Shown piece after piece: positions 8,838 to 17,574 of a stretch of DNA of 64,000 nucleotides. This DNA is from Nonomuraea fuscirosea (lineage in GTDB: Bacteria > Actinomycetota > Actinomycetes > Streptosporangiales > Streptosporangiaceae), in contig NZ_PVNG01000012.1 in the NCBI RefSeq assembly GCF_003001935.1, forward strand, positions 186,001-250,000, written 5' to 3'. The translations under genes were made by a program, and so were the position numbers. Within the stretch, counting starts at the first letter, position 1. Every line of letters begins with the position of its first letter. The notes under the pieces are model-generated. The model was given only the letters and a program-made list of their open reading frames with translations, did not search any database and was not told the DNA's origin.

Positions 8838-10457
8838 GTGCAGGCGCAGGGTGCCGGTGTTGTCGCGCTGGGTCGGGTCGAGGCGGGTGGAGGTGACGCG
8901 GGCGGTGATCGGCAGCCGGCGCGCGGCGTCGTCCGCCACGTCGAGCCGGGCGGTGATCCGTACCGGCTTGCCCGGGTGCACGGCGGCGATCGTGCAGGCG
9001 ACGTTCCTGCCCGTGCTCTTGCAGGCGGCCCCGCCGGCCGAGGTGGGGCGCAGGCCGGCCGGGAACGTGAGCTGGACCGGCACCTGGGCGGCGGCGGCCA
9101 GCCCGCGCATGGTGACGGTGGCGGTGACGGTCGCCGAGCCGCCGCGCGCGACCGGCCGCGCGGGGCCGCTCAGCTTGACGGACAGGGCGTCGTAGACGCC
9201 GTCCGGGTCGGCCTGCTTGACGATCGCGCCGTAGCCTTCGACGTTGAGCGCGTTGGCGACGGAGTTGCCGTCGGCCTCGCCGTCCTCCTTGCCCGCCGAC
9301 AGGACTCCGACCAGGTCGCCGGTGCCCTTGATGATCCACGGCCCGCCGCTGTGCCCCTTGAACAGGTGGCAGTTGTACGTCTCCAGCCGCCCCGCCCGCG
9401 TCGCCTGCCCGGCGGCGCTGCGGGCGGAGAGCATGCTCTCCGCGTGGCTGACGCCGGCGGCCTGCCGGGTCCTGCCCAGGCACCAGAGCTGGTCCCTGCC
9501 GTCGTACGGCTTCCTGCCAAGCAGCCCGGGGTAGCCGGTGGTGGTGATGGTGTGCTTGCCGCCCTGGTTGAGCATGGGGGTGAAGGCGCCGACGGCGTCC
9601 TGAAGGGTGCGGTCGCGCTTGCCGACCTCGATGAGGGCGATGTCGTAGACGCTGTTCCAGTCGCCGCCGCCGGCGCCGGTGTATCCGTCGGGCTTCCACG
9701 CGCGCCGGCCGCCCCATCGCCCGTACGGCTCCCGCTCCCGTACGCCGGCTCCGCGGCCGTCGTAGGCCGGGACGAAGGCGAAGCTGGTGTGCCACCGGCC
9801 GGTGGACGATCCTTCCGGCACGCCGTACACGCAGTGGGCGGCGGTGACGATGAGCAGCTTGGAGGCCGAGCGGATGACGGAGGCGCTGCAGGAGTCGCCG
9901 CTGCCGGCGGCGTTGACGAAGAAGAGCCGGCCGCTGATGCGGCTGTAGGGCGCGCCGGTGTACGGCCTGGGCACGCGGGCGTATCCGTTGTCGTCGCCGC
10001 CCGGGGTGATCCGCTTGGCCGAGGGGACGCTGTGCCGCGCGGCGGCGCTCTTGGGGGTCGCGTCGCCTGGGGCCGCCTTCCCTGGGACCGCGTTGCCTGG
10101 GACCGCCTTCCCTGCGACCGGGCTTCCGTGGACGGTGTTTCGCGGCCCCGCACTCTCCCGCCTCGCGCTCCGCAGGCTCTCGGGCAGGTCGGAGGCGGTC
10201 GCCTTGGCCTGCTTGCCCGGCGTCCAGTAGCGCACGGCCCGCCCTGGGCGCATCAGCGGCGACGCCTCGGCGCCCCATACGGGCCGGGCGGGCCGGATCG
10301 GAGCCGCCACCTGCTCGGCCATCTGCTCGACCATCTGCTCGGCCGGCTGATCGGCCGACAGGGCGGCGGGCATCGCGGGTGGCTGGTCCGCCGTCGCGGG
10401 CAGCGCGGGCGCGGCGCCCGTCAGCGTGATCAGGGTGGTGACCAGAGTTCTCCGCAC
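8826..10457 (-). CDS. Secreted trypsin-like serine protease with C-terminal beta-sandwich domain
   Basis: A 543-aa secreted serine endopeptidase of the S1/V8 fold. Residues 1-23 form a signal peptide (MRRTLVTTLITLTGAAPALPATA). Residues 24-165 are low-complexity pro-region, with repeats of the AVPGKA type. The catalytic residues are visible: His208 in TAAHC, Asp272 in SVYDIALIEV and Ser370 in KGHSGGPW. From about 430 a DUF11-like beta domain follows (LSGPARPVARGGSATVTATV onward), possibly a binding or spacer module. GTG start at 10457 with GGGGGCAAC upstream. The physiological substrate is unknown; zymogen-like processing between 110 and 165 is inferred. Confidence 0.88.
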   Translation of the reverse strand: MRRTLVTTLITLTGAAPALPATADQPPAMPAALSADQPAEQMVEQMAEQVAAPIRPARPVWGAEASPLMRPGRAVRYWTPGKQAKATASDLPESLRSARRESAGPRNTVHGSPVAGKAVPGNAVPGKAAPGDATPKSAAARHSVPSAKRITPGGDDNGYARVPRPYTGAPYSRISGRLFFVNAAGSGDSCSASVIRSASKLLIVTAAHCVYGVPEGSSTGRWHTSFAFVPAYDGRGAGVREREPYGRWGGRRAWKPDGYTGAGGGDWNSVYDIALIEVGKRDRTLQDAVGAFTPMLNQGGKHTITTTGYPGLLGRKPYDGRDQLWCLGRTRQAAGVSHAESMLSARSAAGQATRAGRLETYNCHLFKGHSGGPWIIKGTGDLVGVLSAGKEDGEADGNSVANALNVEGYGAIVKQADPDGVYDALSVKLSGPARPVARGGSATVTATVTMRGLAAAAQVPVQLTFPAGLRPTSAGGAACKSTGRNVACTIAAVHPGKPVRITARLDVADDAARRLPITARVTSTRLDPTQRDNTGTLRLHTRA

Positions 10458-10596
10458 AGTTGCCCCCGAGCAGCTCGATCGACGTCTCGATCACTGTAAG
10501 TCACCATAAGGGCGCGAAGGGTGGCCGGGGGTGGCGTGTCGTGAGGATGGCGGCGAACGCGGTCCGTACCCCCTCATCCAGATAAGGGAGGAAACG

Positions 10597-11607
10597 TCAG
10601 CCGGCGGCTGCGTCGCCGGTCGTGTTCGGGGGCAGAATCTCGTTCGTGCCGGCCTCGGCCGGTTCGCGGTCGGGCCGCAGCCCGCGCCAGGACGGGTGCC
10701 GCAGCCGCCCGTCGCCGGTGACCTCGGCGTACTGCACCTCGCCGACCACCCGTGGCTCCACCCAGCGCGCGTCGCGGGCGTGCTCGCGCGGCACCGGCTC
10801 GCCGAACGGCGGGTCGCGGCGTTCCAGGGGTGTGAGCCGTTCGAGCAGGTCGCGCAGCATGGACTCGGTGAATCCGGTGCCGACGTGGCCGACGTAGCGC
10901 AGCCGCCCGCGCGGGTCGTACGCGCCGAGCAGCAGTGACCCGATCGTCCCCGACCGGCGTCCGCCGCCGGGTTTCCAGCCGCCGATGACGACCTCGACGG
11001 TGCTGACGTTCTTGACCTTCGTCCATTCGCCGCTGCGCCGGCCGGGCCGGTACGGCGAGGTCATGCGTTTGCAGACGACCCCTTCGAGCCCGAGCTGCCG
11101 CGAGGAGTCGAAGGCCCGCGCGGCGTGGTCGGCGAACCAGACGGGCACCTGCCAGCGGAAGCCCGGCGTGAGCGTGCTCTCCAGGAGTTCGCGCCGCTCG
11201 GTGTAGGGGCGCGCGATGACGCTGTCGTCGTCGAGGTGGAGCAGGTCGAAGGCCATGAACGTGACGGGCGTGGCCCTGGCCAGCTCTGCGACGGCGACCG
11301 GGTTGCGCTGGTGCATGCGGGGTTGCAGCGCCTCGAAGCTGGGCCGCCCGGCCTCGTCGAAGGCGACGATCTCCCCGTCGATCACGGCTGGGCGCCGGCC
11401 GGTGGCGCCGGCCATGAGCTGGAGTTCGGGGTAGGCGGGGGTGATGTCCTTGCCGTTGCGCGACATCAGGTGGACGGCGCCGTCCTCGACGTAGGCGAGG
11501 GCGCGCACTCCGTCCCATTTCATCTCCACGGCCCAGTCCGCACCCTGGACGGAGGTCAGGGTGCCGAGCTGGGCCAGCATCGGCGAGTAGGCCGGCAGCC
11601 GCGACAT
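10597..11607 (-). CDS. ATP-dependent DNA ligase (LigC/LigD-type ligase domain)
   Basis: A 336-aa nucleotidyltransferase-plus-OB-fold ligase. Motif I is EMKWDGVRA with the adenylated Lys, motif III/IIIa DGEIVAFD, motif IV EGVVCKRM, and motif V EWTKVKN. The C-terminal OB region includes GSLLLGAYDPRGRLRYVGHVGTGF, typical of LigD-type ligases used in end joining. It lacks the polymerase and phosphoesterase domains of full LigD, and no ku gene is nearby. Expected to seal nicks in DNA repair. The start at 11607 (MSRLPAYSPMLA) matches the common opening of the family. Confidence 0.88.
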   Translation of the reverse strand: MSRLPAYSPMLAQLGTLTSVQGADWAVEMKWDGVRALAYVEDGAVHLMSRNGKDITPAYPELQLMAGATGRRPAVIDGEIVAFDEAGRPSFEALQPRMHQRNPVAVAELARATPVTFMAFDLLHLDDDSVIARPYTERRELLESTLTPGFRWQVPVWFADHAARAFDSSRQLGLEGVVCKRMTSPYRPGRRSGEWTKVKNVSTVEVVIGGWKPGGGRRSGTIGSLLLGAYDPRGRLRYVGHVGTGFTESMLRDLLERLTPLERRDPPFGEPVPREHARDARWVEPRVVGEVQYAEVTGDGRLRHPSWRGLRPDREPAEAGTNEILPPNTTGDAAAG

Positions 11608-11655
11608 GGTGCATGCCGTACCCCGTCTGCTTGATCGACAGTGACGGGGAGGCGT

Positions 11656-11850
11656 CTACAGATGGTCAAGTGGCGTGTGTTCCACGAGTTCGGCCAGGTC
11701 GACGCCGTGCTGGCCGAGTTCGGAGACGGTGGCGCAGTAGCCGCGGAGGTAGGTGCGGCCGTTGACGCGGTGGGAGACACGCAGCAGCGGGCGATCGTCG
11801 AGGATGATCGCCTCCACCAGGATGCCGTCGGGGCCGTGCCACTGTCCCAT
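11656..11850 (-). CDS. Small conserved-looking hypothetical protein
   Basis: A 64-aa protein beginning MGQWHGPDGILVEAIILDDRPLLRVSHRV. The mix of charged and hydrophobic residues and high GC at third positions look like real coding sequence. I chose the internal ATG at 11850, because the upstream extension to 11904 overlaps AT-richer sequence. No clear ribosome binding site was found. The fold looks like a short beta-strand protein followed by a helix, and similar short proteins are common in actinomycetes. Function unknown. Confidence 0.5.
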   Translation of the reverse strand: MGQWHGPDGILVEAIILDDRPLLRVSHRVNGRTYLRGYCATVSELGQHGVDLAELVEHTPLDHL

Positions 11851-12234
11851 GCCGGTAAGCGTAAGCGACCGGACATAATGGACACGTAATGCCGCCGGAC
11901 CCACCCGTCGCCGGAGAAGGGCCGGAAAGGCCGGTGAACACGCCCTCGGCGCCCGCGAAGCGGGTAAAAACGACGCAACGTTAACTTTGGGTTACTCCAC
12001 GTTTTTCTTGGTGTGACGCGTTAGCCGGCCCACGCCTGGGGCAGTGGTGCTTGCTCGGAGCTTTTCCCGGCCGTGGCCGTACCCCCGTGACGGCCACGGC
12101 GCCACCCCGGCAGGCCCGGTCCGGGGTGCGGTGGTCGCGGGGCGTGCGTCGGCGAGCGCCGCCCCGCGACCGCCGAGACGTTCCGCCATGTGGACAGAAC
12201 CGGATTCAGGGTCCGGACTCCGTAGACTGTCAGG
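11851..12234. promoter_or_regulatory. Gene-free leader upstream of the his operon
   Basis: This 384-bp gap holds no convincing gene. A short hairpin CCCGC-GAA-GCGGG at about 11956-11968 is followed by TAAAAA, and then by an AT-richer island (11980-12015, including AACGTTAACTTTGGG). The island is a plausible promoter location for hisD. I see no leader peptide with a His run and no T-box-like structure, so the mode of his regulation is not evident. Confidence 0.4.
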
Positions 12235-13551
12235 GTGATTTCCCGTATCGACATGCGCGCTTCCCTGCCCGGGAATCTGCGCGACGTGCTGCCCCGCGCC
12301 GAGCTCGACGTCGAGGCCGCCCTGGAGAAGGTGCGGCCCATCTGCGAGGACGTGCGCCATCGCGGGGCGGCAGCCGTACGGGAGCTGACCGCCAGGTTCG
12401 ACGGTGTCGAGATCGCCTCCGCCCGCGTCCCCGCCGAGGCCCTGGAGCGGGCGCTGGCCGAGCTGGACCCGAGGGTGCGGGCGGCGCTGGAGGAGTCGAT
12501 CAGGCGGGCCAGGCTGGTCCACCGCGACCAGCGCCGCGCCGACGTCACCACCGAGGTCGTGCCCGGCGGCACCGTGACCGAGCGGTGGGTGCCGGTCGAT
12601 CGGGTGGGTCTCTACGTCCCCGGCGGCCGGGCGGTCTATCCGTCCAGCGTGGTGATGAACGTCGTGCCCGCGCAGGAGGCCGGCGTCGGCTCGCTGGCCG
12701 TCACCAGCCCGGCGCAGAAGGAGTTCGGCGGGCTGCCGCACCCGACCATCATGGCCGCGTGCGCGCTGCTCGGCGTGGACGAGGTCTACGCGGCGGGCGG
12801 GGCGCAGGCGGTGGCCATGTTCGCCTACGGCACCGAGGAGTGCCCGGCGGCCACGATGGTGACCGGTCCCGGCAACATCTGGGTGGCGGCGGCCAAGCGG
12901 CTGCTCAAGGGGCGCATCGGCATCGACTCCGAGGCCGGCCCGACCGAGATCGCCATCCTGGCCGACGAGACGGCCGACCCGGTCCACGTCGCCGCCGACC
13001 TGATCAGCCAGGCCGAGCACGACACGATCGCCGCCGCCGTGCTGGTCACCACCAGCGCCGAGCTGGCCGACGCGGTCGAGAAGGAGCTGCCGGGCCAGGT
13101 CTCGGCCACCCGCCACACCGAGCGCATCACCGAGGCGCTGAGCGGCCGGCAGTCCGGCATCGTGCTGGTCGGCTCGATCGACGACGGGCTGAAGGTGGTC
13201 GACGCCTACGCCGCCGAGCACCTGGAGATCCACACCGCCGACGCGGCGGCCGTCGCGGCGCGGGTGCGCAACGCGGGGGCGATCTTCGTGGGCGCCTACG
13301 CACCGGTCTCGCTCGGCGACTACCTGGCCGGCTCCAACCACGTGCTGCCCACGGGCGGCTGCGCCTGCCACTCCAGCGGTCTGTCGGTGCAGTCGTTCCT
13401 GCGCGGCATCCACGTCGTCGACTACAGCCGCGAGGCGCTCGCGGGCGCGGCGGCGCACGTGTCGGTGCTGGCCGACGCCGAAGACCTGCCCGCCCACGGC
13501 GCCGCGATCCGCGCCCGATTCGACTGGCGAGTGCCCACGGAGACCGCGTGA
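12235..13551 (+). CDS. hisD: Histidinol dehydrogenase
   Basis: A 438-aa enzyme catalysing the last two oxidations of histidine synthesis, L-histidinol to L-histidine, with NAD and a zinc ion. Signature regions include VPGGRAVYPSSVVMNVVPA, GGAQAVAMFAYGTE, VTGPGN, DSEAGPTEI, and SQAEHD with the metal/catalytic residues. The C-terminal TGGCACHSSGLSVQSFLR stretch is also typical. GTG start at 12235. First gene of a tightly coupled operon; its TGA overlaps the GTG of hisC by four bases. Confidence 0.97.
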   Translation: MISRIDMRASLPGNLRDVLPRAELDVEAALEKVRPICEDVRHRGAAAVRELTARFDGVEIASARVPAEALERALAELDPRVRAALEESIRRARLVHRDQRRADVTTEVVPGGTVTERWVPVDRVGLYVPGGRAVYPSSVVMNVVPAQEAGVGSLAVTSPAQKEFGGLPHPTIMAACALLGVDEVYAAGGAQAVAMFAYGTEECPAATMVTGPGNIWVAAAKRLLKGRIGIDSEAGPTEIAILADETADPVHVAADLISQAEHDTIAAAVLVTTSAELADAVEKELPGQVSATRHTERITEALSGRQSGIVLVGSIDDGLKVVDAYAAEHLEIHTADAAAVAARVRNAGAIFVGAYAPVSLGDYLAGSNHVLPTGGCACHSSGLSVQSFLRGIHVVDYSREALAGAAAHVSVLADAEDLPAHGAAIRARFDWRVPTETA

Positions 13552-14618
13552 ACCTGGACGATCTGCCGATCCGCGACGATCTGCGGGGCAAGACGCCCTA
13601 CGGCGCTCCCCAGATCGACGTCCCGGTCCGGCTCAACACCAACGAAAACCCCTACCCGCCCTCGCCCGAGCTGGTCGCCGACCTGGCCCGCGAGATCGGG
13701 GAGCGGGCGGGCACGCTCAACCGCTACCCCGACAGGGACGCGGTGGCGCTGCGCGCCGGCCTGGCCGGCTACCTCGGCCACGGCCTGAGCACCGAGCAGG
13801 TGTGGGCCGCCAACGGCTCCAACGAGGTGCTGCAGCAGATCCTGCAGGCGTTCGGCGGCCACGGCCGCACCGCCCTGGGGTTCGAGCCGTCCTACTCCAT
13901 GCACCCGATCATCACCGGCGGCACCAGCACCGAGTGGGTCAGGGCGACGCGCGAGGAGGACTTCTCCCTCGATCCGGGCAAGGCCACCGCCGCGATCGAG
14001 GAGCACCGTCCCGACGTCGTCTTCCTCACCTCGCCCAACAACCCGACGGGCACCGCGCAGCCGCTGGAGACGATCGAGGCGGTGCTGGCCGCGGCGCCCG
14101 GCATGGTCGTGGTGGACGAGGCCTACGCCGAGTTCGCCCGCGAGGGCACGCCGTCGGCGCTGACGCTGCTGCCCGCCCATCCGCGGCTGATCGTCACCAG
14201 GACGATGTCCAAGGCGTTCGCGATGGCCGGCACCCGGCTGGGCTACCTGGCCGCGCATCCGGCCGTGGTGGAGGCGCTGCTGCTGGTACGGCTGCCGTAC
14301 CATCTGTCGACGCTCACCCAGACCGCGGCGCTGGTGGCGCTGCGGCACCGGGCCGAGCTGCTCGGCACGGTCGACGCGCTGCGGCGCGAACGCGACGAGA
14401 CGGTGGCGTGGCTGCGCGCCAAGGGTCTGTCGGTGGCCGACTCCGACGCCAACTTCGTGCTGTTCGGGCGGTTCCCCGACCGGCGGAAGGTGTGGGAGGG
14501 GATGCTGGAGCACGGCGTGCTCATCCGCGAGGTGGGCCCGCCCGAATGGCTGCGTGTGTCGATCGGCACGGGCGAAGAGATGACGGCGTTCCGCGCCGCC
14601 CTGGAAGGAGTCCTGTGA
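13548..14618 (+). CDS. hisC: Histidinol-phosphate aminotransferase
   Basis: A 356-aa class I/II PLP aminotransferase converting imidazole acetol-phosphate and glutamate to histidinol-phosphate. LNTNENPYPPS near the N-terminus and NGSNEVLQQI are typical HisC motifs; SPNNPTGT and DEAYAEF bind PLP. Lys222 in MSKAFAMAGTRLGY is the Schiff-base lysine. GTG at 13548 overlaps the hisD stop as GTGA. The 3' end overlaps hisB the same way, which implies translational coupling. Confidence 0.97.
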   Translation: MNLDDLPIRDDLRGKTPYGAPQIDVPVRLNTNENPYPPSPELVADLAREIGERAGTLNRYPDRDAVALRAGLAGYLGHGLSTEQVWAANGSNEVLQQILQAFGGHGRTALGFEPSYSMHPIITGGTSTEWVRATREEDFSLDPGKATAAIEEHRPDVVFLTSPNNPTGTAQPLETIEAVLAAAPGMVVVDEAYAEFAREGTPSALTLLPAHPRLIVTRTMSKAFAMAGTRLGYLAAHPAVVEALLLVRLPYHLSTLTQTAALVALRHRAELLGTVDALRRERDETVAWLRAKGLSVADSDANFVLFGRFPDRRKVWEGMLEHGVLIREVGPPEWLRVSIGTGEEMTAFRAALEGVL

Positions 14619-15208
14619 GTCGCGTAGGTCGCGTCGAGCGTGTCACGAAGGAGACCTCGGTCCTGGTGGAGGTGGGCCTCGACGGCACCGGCCGGGTCGA
14701 GGTGGCCACGGGGGTCGGCTTCTACGACCACATGCTGGCCCAGCTGGGCAAGCACGGGCTCTTCGACCTGACCGTCAAGACCGAGGGCGACCTGCACATC
14801 GACTCCCACCACACGATCGAGGACACCGCGCTCGCGCTGGGCGCGGCGTTCCGCGAGGCGTTGGGCGACAAGTCGGGCATCAGGCGGTTCGGCAGTGCGT
14901 CGTGCCCGCTGGACGAGTCGCTCGCCCAGGTCACCGTCGACCTGTCCGGCCGCCCTTACCTGGTGCACTCCGAGCCCGAGGGCATGGCGCCGATGATCGG
15001 CCCCGAATACGACACGACGATGACCCGCCACATCCTCGAGTCGTTCGTCGCCCAGGCCGCGATCTGCCTGCACGTGCACGTCCCCTACGGCCGCAACGCC
15101 CACCACATCGTGGAGTCGCAGTTCAAGGCGCTGGCCCGGGCGCTGCGCGAGGCGTCCGAGCTCGACCCGCGGGCCACCGGGGTGCCCAGCACCAAGGGCG
15201 TGCTATGA
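14615..15208 (+). CDS. hisB: Imidazoleglycerol-phosphate dehydratase
   Basis: A 197-aa, dehydratase-only HisB, with no fused histidinol phosphatase domain as is usual in actinobacteria. It removes water from IGP to form imidazole acetol-phosphate. The manganese-binding His/Glu motifs are visible: GFYDHML, DSHHTIED, and later RNAHHIVESQFKALARALR. GTG 14615 overlaps the hisC stop. Its own TGA overlaps the ATG of the small membrane-protein gene downstream. Confidence 0.97.
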   Translation: MSRVGRVERVTKETSVLVEVGLDGTGRVEVATGVGFYDHMLAQLGKHGLFDLTVKTEGDLHIDSHHTIEDTALALGAAFREALGDKSGIRRFGSASCPLDESLAQVTVDLSGRPYLVHSEPEGMAPMIGPEYDTTMTRHILESFVAQAAICLHVHVPYGRNAHHIVESQFKALARALREASELDPRATGVPSTKGVL

Positions 15209-15360
15209 CCGACAACCTGCTCGCCGGGGTGATGGTGTTCATCGGGCTGTTCCTGGGCGGCGGTGTGTTCTCCCTGCTCAAGCAGGGCCTGAAGATCGGC
15301 GCGGCCGTGTGCGCGGTCGGCGCGGCGCTGGCGATCACGGCGGGGGTGTTGTGGTGGTGA
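15205..15360 (+). CDS. Small membrane protein inside the his operon
   Basis: A 51-aa protein made of two hydrophobic helices, MVFIGLFLGGGVFSLL and AAVCAVGAALAITAGVLWW, with one Lys-containing turn. It overlaps hisB (ATGA) and hisH (GTGA) on either side, so it is firmly in the operon. Short proteins occupy this spot in other actinomycete his operons, as I recall. No function is known. Confidence 0.75.
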   Translation: MTDNLLAGVMVFIGLFLGGGVFSLLKQGLKIGAAVCAVGAALAITAGVLWW

Positions 15361-15992
15361 GCAAGAAGAACGTGGTGGTGCTCGACTACGGCTCGGGCAA
15401 CCTGCGCTCGGCCGAGCGCGCCCTGGCCAGGATCGGCGCCGATGTGACCGTGACGTCCGACTTCGGCGCGGCGCTCGACTGCGACGGCCTCGTCGTGCCG
15501 GGCGTGGGCGCGTTCGAGGCGTGCATGAAGGGCCTCAAGGGCGTGCGCGGCGAGCAGATCGTCGGGCGCAGGCTGGCCGGCGGCCGCCCGGTGCTGGGCA
15601 TCTGCGTGGGCATGCAGATCCTGTTCGCCAGGGGCGTCGAGCACGGCGTCGAGACCGAGGGCTGCGGCGAGTGGCCGGGCACGGTCGAGCGGCTCGAAGC
15701 GCCGGTGCTGCCCCACATGGGGTGGAACACCGTCAAGGCGCCCGGCGGCAGCGTGCTGTTCGCCGGCCTCGATGCGGCCACCCGCTTCTACTTCGTGCAC
15801 TCCTACGGGGTGCGCGAATGGGAGCTGCGCCCCGGCGACGGCTTCGCCGAGCCGCTCGTCACGTGGGCCGAGCACGGCGTGCCGTTCGTGGCCGCCGTGG
15901 AGAACGGCCCGCTCATGGCCACCCAGTTCCATCCCGAGAAGTCCGGCGACGCCGGAGCCGCGCTGCTGCGCAACTGGCTCGGCACGATATGA
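15357..15992 (+). CDS. hisH: Imidazole glycerol phosphate synthase, glutamine amidotransferase subunit
   Basis: A 211-aa class I glutaminase that supplies ammonia to HisF. The triad is Cys83 in GICVGMQILF plus His192 and Glu194 in QFHPEKSGDAG. LDYGSGNLRS and VPGVGAFEACM are family hallmarks. Three in-frame GTG codons occur in a row (15351, 15354, 15357). I chose the last, because it overlaps the preceding stop as GTGA like its neighbours. HisF is encoded 1.6 kb downstream. Confidence 0.95.
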   Translation: MSKKNVVVLDYGSGNLRSAERALARIGADVTVTSDFGAALDCDGLVVPGVGAFEACMKGLKGVRGEQIVGRRLAGGRPVLGICVGMQILFARGVEHGVETEGCGEWPGTVERLEAPVLPHMGWNTVKAPGGSVLFAGLDAATRFYFVHSYGVREWELRPGDGFAEPLVTWAEHGVPFVAAVENGPLMATQFHPEKSGDAGAALLRNWLGTI

Positions 15993-16089
15993 GCCGCCGC
16001 GCCGCCGCGTGTCCGGCCCGGCACGCCGACCGCCGCCGCGCCGCCGTGCACCCGGCCAGGCACGCCGTGCGCCGCCGCCGGGAGGCGCC

Positions 16090-16419
16090 GTGAGCAAGGA
16101 ACGCGCCCGGCGGCGGGCCGAGCGCGAGGCCGAGCGGGCCCGCGCGATCCAGGTCAACGAGGAGCGGCAGGCACGCAGGGCCCGCCGCCGCGCCTCGCTG
16201 GCCCGCCTGGTCCCGCGGCCGATCCGGTTCTACCGCCAGGGCGGCCTGCTCGCCCGCCGCCACCGCGCCCAGAACGCGGTGGTGGCGCTCGGCTTCCTGA
16301 TCGTCCAGGTGATCGCCTGGCTGATGTGGGGCTCGCTCCCGGTCAGCTTCGGCGTCCTCATCTTCTCCCTGCTGCTCGCGCCCGTTGTCGTGACCCTCGC
16401 TTTCGACCGGAGGATCTGA
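16090..16419 (+). CDS. Small two-helix membrane protein with basic coiled N-terminus
   Basis: A 109-aa protein. Residues 1-40 are an Arg/Glu-rich helix (KERARRRAEREAERARAI), followed by RPIRFYRQGGLLARRHRAQNA and two hydrophobic segments, VVALGFLIVQVIAWLMW and FGVLIFSLLLAPVVVTLAF. GTG start at 16090 follows GGAGGCGCC. Its TGA ends one base before the priA ATG. Between hisH and this gene lies a 97-bp G/C-only stretch of CGCCG-type repeats. Function unknown; the position suggests co-expression with histidine genes. Confidence 0.72.
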   Translation: MSKERARRRAEREAERARAIQVNEERQARRARRRASLARLVPRPIRFYRQGGLLARRHRAQNAVVALGFLIVQVIAWLMWGSLPVSFGVLIFSLLLAPVVVTLAFDRRI

Positions 16420-17142
16420 ATGTCACTCGTATTGCTGCCCGCCGTGGACGTCTCCGACGGCCAGGCCGTACGCCTGACGCAGGGCGAGGCCGGGACCGAG
16501 ACCGCCCACGGCGAGCCGCTGGCCGCCGCGCTGGCCTGGCAGGAGGCGGGCGCCGAGTGGATCCACGTCGTCGACCTCGACGCCGCCTTCGGTCGCGGCA
16601 CCAACCGCGACCTGATCGCCGAGGTGATCGGCCGGGTCGACGTGAACGTGGAGCTGTCCGGCGGCATCCGCGACGACGAGTCCCTGGCCGCCGCGCTGGC
16701 CACCGGCTGCCGCCGGGTCAACATCGGCACCGCCGCGCTGGAGAACCCCGAGTGGTGCCGGAAGATCATCGCCGAGCACGGCGACCGGATCGCGGTCGGG
16801 CTCGACGTGCGCGGCACCACGCTGGCCGCCCGCGGCTGGACCGAGGAGGGCGGCGACCTGTGGGAGGTGCTCGACCGGCTGGAGTCCGACGGCTGCCCCC
16901 GCTACGTGGTCACCGACGTGACCAAGGACGGCATGCTGCAGGGCCCCAACCTCGACCTCTACCGCCGCATCTGCGCCCGTACCGACAGGCCCGTGGTGGC
17001 CAGCGGCGGCGTTTCCAGCCTCGATGACCTGCTGGCTCTCGCTTCCCTCGTCCCCGAGGGAGTGGAAGGCGCCATCGTGGGAAGGGCGCTCTACGCTCAC
17101 GCGTTCACACTGGAAAACGCGCTGGCCGCGGTGCGCGTGTAG
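16420..17142 (+). CDS. priA: Bifunctional HisA/TrpF isomerase (PriA)
   Basis: A 240-aa TIM-barrel isomerase acting on ProFAR in histidine synthesis. In actinobacteria this enzyme usually also replaces TrpF in tryptophan synthesis. Catalytic Asp pair: Asp in LLPAVDVSDGQAVR and Asp in VTDVTKDGMLQGPNLD. ELSGGIRDDESL and ASGGVSSLDDL are the phosphate-binding loops. No trpF is present in the window's trp block, consistent with the dual role. ATG at 16420 directly follows the previous stop. Confidence 0.95.
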   Translation: MSLVLLPAVDVSDGQAVRLTQGEAGTETAHGEPLAAALAWQEAGAEWIHVVDLDAAFGRGTNRDLIAEVIGRVDVNVELSGGIRDDESLAAALATGCRRVNIGTAALENPEWCRKIIAEHGDRIAVGLDVRGTTLAARGWTEEGGDLWEVLDRLESDGCPRYVVTDVTKDGMLQGPNLDLYRRICARTDRPVVASGGVSSLDDLLALASLVPEGVEGAIVGRALYAHAFTLENALAAVRV

Positions 17143-17163
17143 CTCTTGCCGGGAGGGGGCGAG

Positions 17164-17574
17164 ATGAGCGTCAGCAGCATCGGTATGGAAAGCACCGGCT
17201 ACAGGGTGTTCTCGGGCGGCATCTGGGAGGAGAAGTACGGCTACGCCCGTGCCGTGGTGGCGGGTGACCGGGTGATCGTGTCCGGTTGCACGTCCACGGT
17301 CGACGGGGAGGTGCGCCACGTCGGCGACGCCTACCGGCAGGCCATGACCGCGATCGACATCGCGCTCGAAGCCGTCCTGATGGGCGGCCTGACGCGGGAG
17401 GACGTCATCATGGTCCGCTACTACGTGGTCGAGCAGCGCCACTTCGACCTCGCCGGGCGGGCCATCAACGAGGTCTTCGGCAAGGTACGTCCCGCCTGCA
17501 CCGGGGTGCGGGTGGCAGGACTGGTCGACCCGCGCATGCTGGTCGAGATCGAGATAGAGGCACTGCGAGCATGA
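17164..17574 (+). CDS. RidA/YjgF-like protein in the his operon
   Basis: A 136-aa RidA-superfamily protein. RidA proteins hydrolyse reactive enamines and imines or bind small ligands as trimers. The N-terminal YRVFSGGIWEEKYGYARAVVAGDRVIVSGCTS and C-terminal KVRPACTGVRVAGLVDPRMLVEIEIEA match the fold, with the conserved Arg before the substrate pocket. I start at ATG 17164, with GGGAGGGGG placed correctly upstream. It sits between priA and hisF and overlaps hisF (ATGA). An accessory role in histidine metabolism is inferred. Confidence 0.85.
   Translation: MSVSSIGMESTGYRVFSGGIWEEKYGYARAVVAGDRVIVSGCTSTVDGEVRHVGDAYRQAMTAIDIALEAVLMGGLTREDVIMVRYYVVEQRHFDLAGRAINEVFGKVRPACTGVRVAGLVDPRMLVEIEIEALRA

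Noticed and set aside
7516..10494. A reverse-strand open frame of about 990 codons over the MFS and protease genes
   Set aside because: It is out of frame with the clear protease gene on the same strand and antisense to the MFS gene; its product is Arg/Gly/Pro/His-rich nonsense typical of high-GC shadow frames.
12044..12238. A 64-codon forward frame before hisD
   Set aside because: It overlaps the hisD start out of phase, has Pro/Arg/Ala-rich composition and lacks a ribosome site.
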